From the NCBI GenBank assembly GCA_004794785.1, contig SJOL01004152.1, forward strand, positions 159,332 to 223,331: a DNA stretch of 64,000 nucleotides, given 5' to 3'. Under the pieces are notes generated by a model. The model had not been told where the DNA came from, did not search any database, and saw only the letters and a list, made by a program, of their open reading frames with translations. This DNA comes from Opisthorchis felineus (taxonomy: Eukaryota; Platyhelminthes; Trematoda; Opisthorchiida; Opisthorchiidae). Below are positions 33,730 through 44,148 of this stretch, piece by piece; position 1 is the first letter of the stretch; each line of letters opens with the position of its first letter. Made by a program: the position numbers and the translations under genes.

Positions 33730-35455
33730 AGGATCTTCGCGCGGGCTGCCAGGGTTCAAAAGGCCCACACAAAGATCAAGCGTGTATCCGAGGGTCACCC
33801 TCTAGGGGCACGAAGACTGCGCCAAAACAGACCTAGAGTAAGAGGCGCAATACGAGCTTATGCTTGGCGACAGTTCAGCCGACCTCAAACTTGTGGCCAA
33901 CCGAATGGTAGTTACAGACCATTGTACTCTTGAAAGCACTCCGATGCAACCGACCGCGACTTAGGATTGCAGTTCCCGCTCAACAACCTTAGACCCTCGA
34001 CTTCTGACGAAAGTGATACGCGTGGAAAGGCAATCCTTGCGTGGACGCAGCGTCCAACGTATGTGGAAGTATCTTCGGTCACATCTTTAGCGGACGACAA
34101 AGGCGCAGCGGTGAATTCCACGCCCAGTTCTCAAGTTCTAAGTTGGATTGAGGCAGCTGCGCGGAGACAAGCAGCAAAGTCTGCCAACAGATCGACGAAG
34201 AACGTTTACCTTGACGTCGACTACTGCTGCGGAACTCCAACAACCACTAAAATTACGAAAATACAATCCTCCAGCTCCACTTTGTCAAAAGCAGCCTGCC
34301 AGATTGTGGACACATTTGTTGCTGATGTCCTCGATAGCCAAAGCTACAAACCCGGCCATGGTTTACTGGAAATTCCTACGTGCGTCGAGTCAGCCACGCT
34401 GATCGCGGACGACCTGGAAGGCTACGAAAACACAGAAGGAAAGCGACTGCGGTCAAATAATCCACGTAACCTGCGCCCCATAGGAAAGTTGCTGCCTAGA
34501 TTTAAGGTGCAAACTCTGCATAAACGGGCCTCCTGAGGGTGCCGCCAAGAGGTGTACACCTTGATGATGCCATCCAACGCATGAGCGAGCCAACATGGTC
34601 TCACGGAACGCCTTGCAGGCCAAACCGTGCCAGAAAGCCCAAGAAACCAAACGGACGCATGTTCACCGCAAATCCCTGAATGATGAATCCGGCCTTCCAA
34701 AAAGTGGTATTATGCGAGGTACAAGTAGCAGCCAGTGGAATTTTTAACAACGAGAAAAAACTACGACCCGCGCAAAGCGGACTCTCAGGGGGCAAAACCC
34801 CCTACAAACGAAGGGCAGTCCTTGGAAACATCATGTTTGCCGCAGAGGTTTATTCGGAGTATCAGACTCAAACCATGTGTGCAACTATTAAATCTGCCAA
34901 CCTATCTGATAGCACATTTGGAGAGTGTTGAAGTGATTATCCACCAACTCCCGCAGTCTTTTTAAAAATTTGACGATATTAAACAATCAACTTGCCTTAA
35001 AAATCCGTCCACACTCACACTTACAGAGACCTGGTTCACAACAGATATATCTGTTGCGGAATTCTAGATAAACAGCCGCTCCATTTTCCGAGCTGACTCA
35101 AACCTCTGGAGGGCAGGTGGGGTTGGTTTATACTCAAACGCGGCCCTGTCCATCCCTGTTGTCCTCCCCGACGCTACTCCCGCGTCTTTTGTGATGCAAT
35201 GTGGATTCAATTCTCGCTGCGTGGGACCGATTCTCTTCCCGGCCCCTCTAGCCTAACGGAAGCTCCTCGGACAAACACTTGAGCAAATCTCCCCCTTTTT
35301 CCATTTCACACATCAATTGCTGCTAAGTGATTTTACTGCTCTAAAATTCTCCCGCAATAAACTCCAGCGCCTCGGGTCTAGTGGACACTTTGCCTCAGCG
35401 CTGACCGAAGCCGTTCAACCAAACATTTTAGCACAACTTGTCGCGACTCGAGTGT
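33730..35455 (+). pseudogene. Jockey/CR1-like element A, ORF1 and first endonuclease unit
   Basis: An ORF1-like frame at 33967-34536 (189 codons) is basic and Ser/Thr-rich, without a zinc knuckle that I can see. From 35010 the endonuclease begins with SLTETWFTTDIS (the T-E-T-W motif of APE-type endonucleases). It continues through a G-G-V-G-L-Y segment and a degraded LLLSDFTA, where G-D-F-N is expected. At about 35450 endonuclease similarity stops, and sequence equivalent to 34430 in ORF1 begins again. So this unit is truncated at its 3' end, which is not the usual mode of non-LTR truncation. Confidence 0.75.
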
Positions 35456-35750
35456 CCACACAGACACGGAAGAAAGGCGACTGCAGCCAAACAAGCCACA
35501 TATGATTCGCCAAATCAGAAAACTCCTGGCTAGCTTCAAGGTGCAGTCTTGTGCGAAAACAAACCTCATGGGAGCGCCACCAAAAGAAACACTTCTCGGT
35601 GCTGCTACCAGGCGCTCAGGGCCTCACAGAGACACCTTGCCGATCAAACCGCTCCAAAATGCCCAAGAAACCAAGCAGACGCAAGTTTGCCACAAACACT
35701 TGAACAACAGCAACTCGTCGCCCAAAAGGCGGTACTAAAAGAGCTACAAG

Positions 35751-36055
35751 TGTAAGGAGGAAAGCCTTCTTCTGCGGAGTTGTCTATTAGAAAACGTCAA
35801 CTAAACGGTTGCAGACAATTGGACGGGAGAGCCAAACTCGCATTTGCACGTTGTTTTTTGAAATTGAATATCCTCCTTCTTGAACGCGTTTTCTTAAACT
35901 CTCCTGGATATTCATTGATAATCACGCAATTGTGAACAAAATCTGCAAAGCAGTTCCATAAACTCCTTAATAAATCCCACCTTCCATTAGACCAAGTGGA
36001 GTTACGAGAAGACACTTACTACTCGCATGCCTCATCAGTACTGTCCACCATTACA
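35751..36055 (-). repeat. Ty3/gypsy 3' LTR
   Basis: 305 bp with TG...CA termini on the plus strand (TGTAAGG at the left, ATTACA at the right). It is aligned by eye with 39903-40207, with roughly 10% difference. The differences cluster in the first 100 bp and the last 12 bp, while the central 180 bp is almost identical. Confidence 0.93.
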
Positions 36056-36071
36056 CACCTCTGCCCTCCAA
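36056..36071 (-). promoter_or_regulatory. Polypurine tract candidate
   Basis: On the minus strand TTGGAGGGCAGAGGTG lies immediately 5' of the 3' LTR, the position where plus-strand DNA synthesis is primed. Of 16 bases, 12 are purines. Confidence 0.7.
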
Positions 36072-36108
36072 AGGTCGCTTGCATAGCACCGATTTTCATT
36101 TACCTCCG

Positions 36109-37465
36109 TTAGGTCTGCTGAGTTAGCTGGTCTGTTCGGCAGCTGTTTGGACGTATCATACCACTACCGAAGCTGTCCCATTTACTCTTTTTGATCCCCG
36201 ACGCTCTTGAATTGCATAGACGTTCCCCCGGGTGGTCGGTAACGACAAACGGACCTCGCCATCGACTGCCCAGCTTCCGCGACCCCAGTCCACTTCTTCC
36301 AGGATTCTGATGATCTTTCCACTTGACCTTCGTGCCTGTGGGGAATGGTGATGCCTTTCTACTTGCCGTTTTCTGTCTAGTCCTTTCCTGAACGGCGGAC
36401 AAGTTTTCTTGAGCTTTCCTCCTTTCCTCTCCTAGCCCCTCTGGAGACAAGCGTGTTGCCGGCCACAACCCGATTTCCTGATCAACCGGAAGGCGCGGAT
36501 GCCAACCGTACATCAGCATGAACGGGGACTTGCCTGTGGTTGGCTGTATGGAAGCCCGATGAGCGAGCAACACCATCGGCAGGTTCACTTTCCAATCACC
36601 TCCTTTGGCCACCAGCCATTCCTTGATCGTTCTGTTAGGTCATTTTTTGCGGGTGGTATAATGTCGTCCTTAGCCGTCTAATGCTCAGCGTCTGCAAGCA
36701 ATTCCTAAACTCTTCGCTCTTAAAGCAAGGTCTCCGATCGGTTAGGATCATTTCTAGAACCCCATGGGTGGCCACGATATGACGCATTACCACTTCGCAG
36801 ATTGTCATCACCCGTTGGTTTGGCACGGCTGCCGCCTCGACCCACTACGACAGGTGTTCTGTCATCACCACGATATATTGATTTCCGCTGGTCGTCACCG
36901 GAGAGGGGCCCATGACGTCCACGGACCATAACTCGCCGATTTCTGATACAGGAATGGGTTCCATGGGATGGGTTACCCCTGTCGTATCCCCTTTCATCAG
37001 TTGGCACCGCTTACAGGACACCACATAATCCATCACCTCACTTCTCATCCCGGGCCAGTAGGCCCTCTGCCGAAGTAAGTCGTATGTCTTGGTGCACCCT
37101 GTGTGTGCCATTTCGTGGCATTCGACGATCAGCTTCCTTCTCAAGACGCGAGGTATTACGGGCAGCACAACATCAGAATCAGTGTCGTTCCAAGAAATTA
37201 TGCCAGCCTCACTCAGACTCAATCTATCAAAGTGACTCTGGAACATTTGCAATTCCTTGTCTCCGTCTCCGTTCTCAATATTCCGTCCATCCAACAAGGA
37301 GGCTGCAACCTTCCGTAACACAGGATCCTGCCGTTGGAGTTGCACCAACCTCCCGGGATCCAGTTCGACGACGAGGCTATTGGCACCGATCATGATCCTG
37401 GGGGCCTCATCTTCAGCCTCTGGTCTTGACAGCCAATCAGCCAGGTGATTCTCCTTCCCTGGCAC
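36109..37465 (-). pseudogene. Ty3/gypsy integrase
   Basis: The minus-strand frames cover the end of RNase H (PGKENHLADWLSRPE) and then the integrase zinc-binding domain, with H-x-x-H followed by YDLLRQRAYWPGMRSEVMDY and C-K-R-C. The catalytic core starts at LWSVDVMGPSP (first Asp). The second Asp lies in MILTDRRPCFKSEEF (normally S-D-R-G-x-x-F). Then comes LYHPQKMT, close to the conserved Y-H-P-Q-x-N-G. The C-terminal part has SIQPTTGKSPFMLMYGWHPR and a WRGPFVV segment. Frame breaks near 36830 and 36620 separate three pieces. No chromodomain is visible. Confidence 0.88.
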
Positions 37466-37492
37466 GTGCCGGATCGTGGAGTCGTACTCTGG

Positions 37493-39126
37493 CTACCGCA
37501 GCGCACAGCGCGCGAGCTTTCCGCGGGGATCTCTGGTGGTCCTGATCCGCTCCAGGGGTTTGCGGTCGGTCCCGACATGAAATCTTTGTCCAAGCAGGTA
37601 TGGCCCCCACTTATCCAGGGACCAGACGATTGCTGGACATTCCTTCTCAATAGTCGAGTTCTTCTGCTCAGCGTTAGTCAGGACACGACTGGCATATTCA
37701 ATAACTCCATGCCTCTGCTTCAGGACAGCGCCGATACCACGGACACTAGCGTCCGTTGCAACAGCAGACATCTCTCCGGCCCCGGGCTGTTTGAGGGTCA
37801 GTTGCTGATCCAGCATGCGCGCTTTGACAAGTTCGAAAGCCTGGTGTGCTTCCCTGGTTCATTCGAACTTCCGTTTTTGCCCAATCAAGTCGTACAGTGG
37901 AGCAGCAGTCGTGTTGAAATCTTGGACAAACCGGCTATAGTATGCTGCTCGCCCAAGAAACTGCCGTAGATATCGCTTGGAATTGGGAACAGCACAGTCC
38001 TCGATCTTTGCCAGTTTTTCTGGCAGTAGGCTAACCTCTCCGTGACCCACTTTATGCCCCAGCAGTGACACCGAACTGCGAGCAAGCTGTCTTGGCTTCA
38101 TTTGTCCGCAGGCCCGCCTCCCGGGTACGCTTCAATACGGCCTTCAAATGAATTGCGTGCTCTGGTTCCGAATTGCTGTACACAACCATATCGTCTCCGT
38201 ACACGGCAACATTCCGTAGACCCCTCGTTAGACGAAGCATCAAGCTCCGGAATGTGAATCGTGCCCCAGACAAACCAAACGGCATCCGTCTAAATCGATT
38301 TTGGGTGTCCCTAACCGTGAACACCGTTTTCTCCCGGTCCTCCGCCTTGATGGATAGTTGCCAGTATCCGGAACTCAAAGCGAACACCGTAAAATATCGG
38401 GAATGCTGAAGGAAATCGAAAATCTGTGCAACCGAACGGACTGCTACAACCCGATTTACGGTCAATTCATTCAAACGCCGGAAATCCACAAGAAACCGGT
38501 ATTTTCCGTTCGCCTTCTTTACAAGCACAACCGGGGAGTTGTACGCAATGCTGGCTTCCTCAATTATGCCATTTTTCAACATCTCTTGAACTTGCTTATG
38601 GACCTCCTCCCGTAGATGGAGCGGCAGCGGACGGGGTCCGTAAGGTCAAAAGCATTCGGACGAGAGGAAAATTTCGTGTTCAATCAACGAGCAGAAGCCA
38701 AACGGATCTTCATCGCCTGTGGACAGTTCGGAGTATTCCTTGACCACGGGCTGTACCGACAGCACGTTACAGGACGGAAGCTTTCGGACATGCAGCTCGT
38801 TCACGGCAGTGAACGGGCTTGACTGCGCCATACTTTTTCACCAGTCTCCCCCGCTTTAGGTCCACCACGGATTCTGCGCCCTTGAGAAAATCTGCTCCCA
38901 AGGTTGTCTGCTCAATGTCTGGGCTGATGAGGAACTCGTACCTACGGACCCGTCGTTTAGGCGCTTTGAGTGCATTGACAATCCGTCAATTTTCAGTTGG
39001 TATTCAGCCAGCGCTCTTACGGCCAGCGCGGATGGTTTGCACACAGCTTCGTTCCCTCTCCCTCTCAGCGATACCCGTGCTCCCGTATCAAACAGGCACA
39101 GCTCCTTCCTCCTGTCTATCTCCGTG
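37493..39126 (-). pseudogene. Ty3/gypsy protease, reverse transcriptase and RNase H
   Basis: Protease: LCLFDTGARVSLRG at 39055-39100 carries the D-T-G triad. RT at 38052-38582: LKNGIIEEASIAYNSPVVLV, DFRRLNELTV, a segment ending in LSSGYWQLSI, FRRMPFGLSGARFTF, and the catalytic VAVYGDDMVVYS at 38190-38201 (box Y-G-D-D). A frameshift near 38050-38100 separates RT from the connection region LLGHKVGHGEVSLLPEKLAK. RNase H at 37493-37816 has ATDASVRGIGAVLKQRHG and NAEQKNSTIEKECPAIVW. Stops are common upstream of the RT. Confidence 0.9.
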
Positions 39127-39952
39127 TCACTGCACTAATCGAAACCCACCCGGGAAAAGAGGAGTAGTCCAAAGTTTTTTATGTACAGGTGGTCGGGTAT
39201 GAGGGCGTTGATTCTTCCGATGGTCAGGCATTCCACACTTGTAGCATCGGCTCGTTTGAACGTGCCTCCGCGGTTCCGTCTTGATGGCTGCAAGCTGATA
39301 GGCGAACTGGTCCACTTTTTTCTTCAGGTCCTCCACTGCTGACTCATTTCTGCTGTTCTGCGACTGAAACGTGGCCAGCGGCGCCTTGGCCAACTTCCGT
39401 GACAGACGCACCAGGTGCTCCATACTCAACTGGCCAGTTCACCTTGCCAGCCGCAACTGGGCACAAAGCGCAGGCCACACACATCCGACGAACTGGTCGG
39501 ACAGCAACTGCTGGCGCGAAACTCCGTCCAGTCCCTGCAAGTCCCGATCCAACGACTGCTGCAGGCTGGCGAAGAACACCCTCGGGTCACATCCAGGTTC
39601 CATTCTGGCCGTCTTGAACCGCCTCATAGCCCCCTGATGGTCGGCCGGTGTGTCTAACTCCACTGCAAGAGCGTCCTTCGAGGTTCACAGTTCATCCTCC
39701 GAGGGCCCCTTCTGGCTGCATCCTGGGCCGCCTTCGCCTGGCCCCTGAGGGGGGTCTCCAGTGCCGCCAACTTACCCCTGTCGGTTCCCAGTCCAGCCGC
39801 CTCTCGACATCCTCGAAATCCTCCAGGAAGGTCCGCAGATCCCCATCCTCAAAAGGTTTTGGCCACGGGATCTTCATCCTTATCCTGGTCCGAGACACCA
39901 AATACAAGGAGGAAAGCCCTTCGCTGCGGTGATAATTAGTGGAAAACACCAA
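39127..39952 (-). pseudogene. Ty3/gypsy gag
   Basis: The N-terminal frame at 39692-39952 has PWPKPFEDGDLRTFLEDFED, a capsid-like start. A second frame at 39439-39663 contains F-x-x-x-x-QQSLDRDLQGLDGVSRQQLL. The nucleocapsid at 39127-39429 has a zinc knuckle CYKCGMPDHRKNQR, in which the last Cys of C-x2-C-x4-H-x4-C is lost to Arg. Three frames are needed, so gag is broken. Confidence 0.82.
39884..39900 (-). promoter_or_regulatory. Primer binding site candidate
   Basis: Two bases inside the 5' LTR end, the minus strand reads TGGTGTCTCGGACCAGG. It begins with the TGG that pairs with a tRNA 3' CCA. The position and start are right for tRNA-primed minus-strand synthesis. I did not assign the tRNA. 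Confidence 0.7.
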
Positions 39953-40207
39953 CTAAACAGTTACAGACTATTGGACGTTAAAGTCAAACTCTCATTTGCA
40001 CGTTGTTTTTTTAAATTGAATATCCGCCTTCTTGAACGCGTTTTCTTAAACTCTCCTGGATATTCATTGATAATCACGCAATTGTGAACAAAATCTGCAA
40101 AGCAGTTCCATAAACTCCTTATTAAATCCCACCTTCCATTAGACCAAGCGGAGTTACGAGAAAACACTTACTACTCGCATGCCTCATCAGTAGTGTCCAA
40201 CTTTGCA
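39903..40207 (-). repeat. Ty3/gypsy 5' LTR
   Basis: 305 bp partner of 35751-36055. Its left terminus has changed from TG to TA, and its right end is CTTTGCA. It carries the element's promoter and 5' transcript start, but no TATA box was confidently placed. Confidence 0.93.
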
Positions 40208-43200
40208 CAAGTAACAGCGGTCGAAGTTTTCGCCCAGTGGGAAGAAACGTCGTCATACAAAGGTAAAAGGCCCGCGCAAACCAGGCTCCCAGGGAACGAA
40301 AAACCCTGCAAATGAAAAGAGGCTCTCGGTACCGCCAAGACAGGAATCAGACGAGTAGGCCGCCGAGGCCCCTTCAGAGTCTTGGACCCATACCCAACGT
40401 ACAGCTATTAAGTCTAGTGACCTCTCTGGTTACGCACCTCTCGGCTCCTCACCTTCGGAGGCAGCAGAGACAGTGTTGAAATGCTTGTCCACTGACTGCC
40501 TCAGTCTTCTCCACAAACATTGCGATATTAAACAGTCAGTTTGCCTTGAACAGTCGTCCACAATCGCAGTGTCAGAGAGCTGGCTCACGCCAGATGTCTC
40601 TGACGCGGAGATCTCGATAGACGGTTACTCCGTTTTTTGAGCTGACTCAAAACAAGGGAGGGCTGGTGGGGTTGATTTGTACCTACATGCGACCCTACCC
40701 ATCCAGAGTGACTTCTGTGGCACCACTACTACACCTTTTTGTGATGCACTGTGGATTCAAATCCCAATGCGTGGGTCCGGCTCTCTCCTTCTCGGTGTGG
40801 TCTGCCGTTGCCCCTCGAGTCCTCCGGAAGATGACCGATTCCCCATAAGAACACCTGAGCAACTCTCCTCCAGCTTCCACTTCACTCATCTCTTGCTGGT
40901 AGATAACTTCAACGCTCCTGGATGGAGCTCCAGCGCGTCGGATCAAGTGGACCTTTTTCAGCGGCGTTGACCAAAGGCATTCAACAGAGCGCTTGGACTC
41001 AACATGTCGTTGCACCCACGAGATACCGCGCAGGCCAACTACCATCTCTCCTGGATTTGGTCGATCAGGCGATAATTAACGCTCCACTGGGACATAGTGA
41101 CCACTGTGTGCTGACCTTTGATTTCATCTGCTACTGAGCCAGAAATCCCGAACCTCAAACGTGGATTCGAAACTTCTGCCGTGCAGACTTCCCAGGAATG
41201 CGCATCTTTCTTGAAAAAGTCAAACTGGGACTTGCTTCAGTGGAAGACTTACAAGGGACCATTGTCCAGAACGTTCACGAGGCTGACGCGATGTTCGTCC
41301 CAATGAAGCCAGCACGCAGTCGGATGAGTCGCAAGCTACCGAAAAGGATTCGGCGTCTTCCGGAAAAGAGGTATCAACCATTTTTCAAAAAGTTGACTAC
41401 AAGAGACACAGAAGATGAGCTGGCATTTTGTAAAATACGGACCGCCGTAAATCAAAAATCCGCCGATGGAACATACGAAAACAAACCATTATTCTGGACC
41501 TCGCACGGAAAAACAAAAATGTGCTGTTTAAATCCATGAGACATCGCCGCAGAAATAATCCAACCACGTTCTCCTTGAGGGACAGGAACGTGGAACCCAC
41601 GAGTGACCCATTGAGAGCATCTGAAGTCTACAGGAAACATTATGCAGGTCTGTACTCTGCCCCAGTGACCTCTTCACACCCAATTTTGTCAAGGCGCAAC
41701 TACGAACGGCCTTAAAGCGACTTGGTCTTCACAGTGGAGGACATTCGTCAACTTCTGCACAAGATCAACCCGTTCTGCGCGTTGGGGCCCAACGAAGTCC
41801 ATCCAAAGACCCTGAAGAAAACTTCGTTTACACTAGCAAATCATTTCTACCTGGTGTTTCGTCAGTCGCTCGCGAACGTCACCTTTCACCTGCTTGGAAG
41901 GAAGCGATGATCACGCCAATCTGCAAAACTGATGGCCGACTATCGCTTGGCGGCTGCAGGCCTATAAGCCTCACTAGCATGCCGTGCAACGTGATGGAAC
42001 GCATTCTGAAGCGGGCCATCCTGGATCACTTCCAACAACTTGATATCTTCAGTTGAACACGGATTTCCCCAAACCGTTTTTGCGTGACGAATATGATCGT
42101 ATTTATGGACAGCTTAACCCAAGCCAAGGACGAGAGATTCATATCGGATTCCATATTTTTCGACTTCTCGAAAGCATTCGATAGAGTCCCACAGGTTCCA
42201 CTGCACCACAACCTCGAGTCTGACGGGATTCAAGGGAAAATCCTACTCTGGACCAAGGTGTTCCTATCAGACTGAAAATTCCGAGTGAAAGTAGGCTCGA
42301 CCGATTCTTCTTCTGCGCCGGTCTCCATTGGAGTTCCTCAAGGCTCCGGTTTGGGACCAGTGCTGTTTCTGATATACGTCAACGACCTTCCAAATGTTCT
42401 TTGAAGTCCGTGTCTACCGTTTGCGGACGACTTAAAATCCTGGAGTTTAAATGCCAGTGCCCTCCAAATGGATGTAGATGCTGCAAAGCAATGGTCGTTG
42501 GACTGGCACCTTTCTCTGAATGACGAAAAGTGCGTCCATATGTCATTTGAAGGAGACTCAGCGAGCGCCTATATCGTGCATCGTAAGATTGGACCAGAAG
42601 AATTCACGAAGATAGATGCCAAAAAGGATTTGGGTATCTGGTTCTCTTCAAACATGTCCATCTCACTTCACCATGAGAAATGGGCCCAAAAGGCATTCGC
42701 CGTTCTACAGATGATCCGGTGCACCTTCACCCGTATTACTCGCATGGACTTCCAAATACTTTGTGCGGCCTACGTCAGACCGCTTCTTGAATATGCCAAC
42801 CAAGTTGTCTACTCAGGGCGCACGTAGGACGTAACCCTCACTGAGCGTGTCCAGCGAGCTGCCACGAAAATGGTTGCCGGCCTTAAATTCGTGGACTACG
42901 AAACGCGTCTCGCGGTGCCTGGCCTAATTCCCCCGGAGTATTTTCGCCTCCGAGTAGACCTAACAATTACTTACACCTTGTTAAAGAAGGCTTGGCTAAC
43001 AGGTTTTTCAACGTTGACCTAATTAGCACACAGCAGGGACATGGTAAGAAGATTTTCGGGATCAGAGTGCGCACCTTAATTAGGCACCAGTTTTTCTCAT
43101 TTTGGTTAGTTGGTGCTTGAACTGACCTTCATCCAATGTTTGTTCAAGCTGCATCTATTACTTAGTTCAAAGCGCCTTTAGACGCCTTTTTAGTTGAGGT

Positions 43201-43370
43201 TTCTCTCTGGTAAGATTACAACCCCTTGCGGAGGACTTAAAGGGCTGTGCTACATGTTTTTTTGCTTGTGCTTCTCAGGTAAGCGGAAGCCGCTAAACGA
43301 TAAGAACAAAGGCGATCCGGGAAGCTTGGGTAAAAGCCTTGACCCTATGTACTAATCCGTGAGAATACCG

Positions 43371-44148
43371 CTTTAAGCGCCAAGAAAAGGGGTCGTGTTC
43401 CCTGAAATGATCACGCGGCTAAGGTTTGTAAAACACGCAAACACTCTAAGAGACCACCAGAAGCATCTAGCAGATAATTTCTAACCAGAACGTCCCTCTA
43501 AGTAATTTATGTACTTAAGGTTAATCACCTTGTTGCCTAGCAACGACGCTCCAAAAATAAGAGCCAAACGTGAAACATATTAATTGTTTTTGGCATTCCT
43601 TCTGGCCTAGATTAAGGGCCTAAGTGATTCTACGTTACGTTTGGGAACACCGAGAGCTCTGACTTGTAAGCGGAGCTACAAAGAGTCCGAATACAATCTA
43701 AAACCATGCGCAGTGAGTTAGTGCGAGAACAGAGTGGAGTAAAGGAAAACTGGGGAATCCAGTGAAAACAGATGACCAAAAAAACTAGGCTGCTGCAGTG
43801 GAATCATATAAGGCTCCACAGTACGGATACGGGCAAGGTGTTAGTAGTTTTCGGAACATTAAGCGAAATCTGCAAGTTGAACGAGATTTGGCCCAGATAC
43901 AACGATGCGCAGGATGAAACGTTGCATATCGCGTAGTACCCATGGTCCACGTGATAGCCCTCAAGAATTTCTAGAATCGCCAGCTGTTTAGCACCTTTGT
44001 GAAGCTAGTTCGTCAAGTGTAGGATGAAGCCAAGGTAACCATAGACTACAAGGTGGTCTTTAATCACCAAGAAAGGTAGCGGGAGAAGGAGTCGGCCGAC
44101 ACCTTCTTCAACAGTGCTGGTTTAAGAAACCGGGAGATCAAGCAACTC
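43371..44148. other. No identifiable gene; one palindromic X-box-like site
   Basis: No open frame of note. GTTGCCTAGCAAC at 43532-43544 is a perfect inverted repeat matching the RFX X-box consensus, probably by chance. Confidence 0.3.

Larger units (their letters stand above)
35747..40211 (-). mobile_element. Ty3/gypsy LTR retrotransposon, complete but inactive
   Basis: A 4.46 kb element (35751-40207) on the minus strand, flanked by a 4 bp target duplication CAAG at 35747-35750 and 40208-40211. Reference to the uninterrupted paralogous sequence at 34710-34740 confirms the insertion point. Two 305 bp LTRs, a tRNA-type primer binding site, a polypurine tract, gag and pol are all in the expected order: protease, RT, RNase H, integrase. 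Coding is broken by several stops and frameshifts, and no env-like frame is present. The arrangement and motifs are those of Metaviridae. Assignment to a particular clade is not attempted. Confidence 0.95.
35455..43370 (+). mobile_element. Jockey/CR1-like element A, second unit with RT, split by Ty3/gypsy
   Basis: Starts in ORF1 C-terminal sequence (35455-35750), is interrupted by the gypsy element (35751-40207), and resumes without loss at 40208. The endonuclease at 40560-41125 shows SESWLTPDVSDAEISIDGYS and GHSDHCVLTF, with GDFN degraded to VDNFN. A linker runs over 41150-41700 (RRHRRRN-type basic region). RT follows from 41722: VEDIRQLLHKINPF, then FFDFSKAFDRVPQVP at 42155-42200, GVPQGSGLGPVLFLIYVNDL at 42330-42390, and PFADDL with the FADD box at 42420-42431. 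The thumb runs to 42830, then the C-terminal [15 protein letters not shown] segment at 42846-42890. The 3' end near 43370 matches the copy ending at 55095. Stops and frameshifts are numerous. Confidence 0.85.

Noticed and set aside
35738..40211. A 5 bp target duplication ACAAG with LTRs ending one base earlier
   Set aside because: TG...CA termini and equal LTR lengths of 305 bp are obtained with the 4 bp duplication CAAG, so that reading was preferred.
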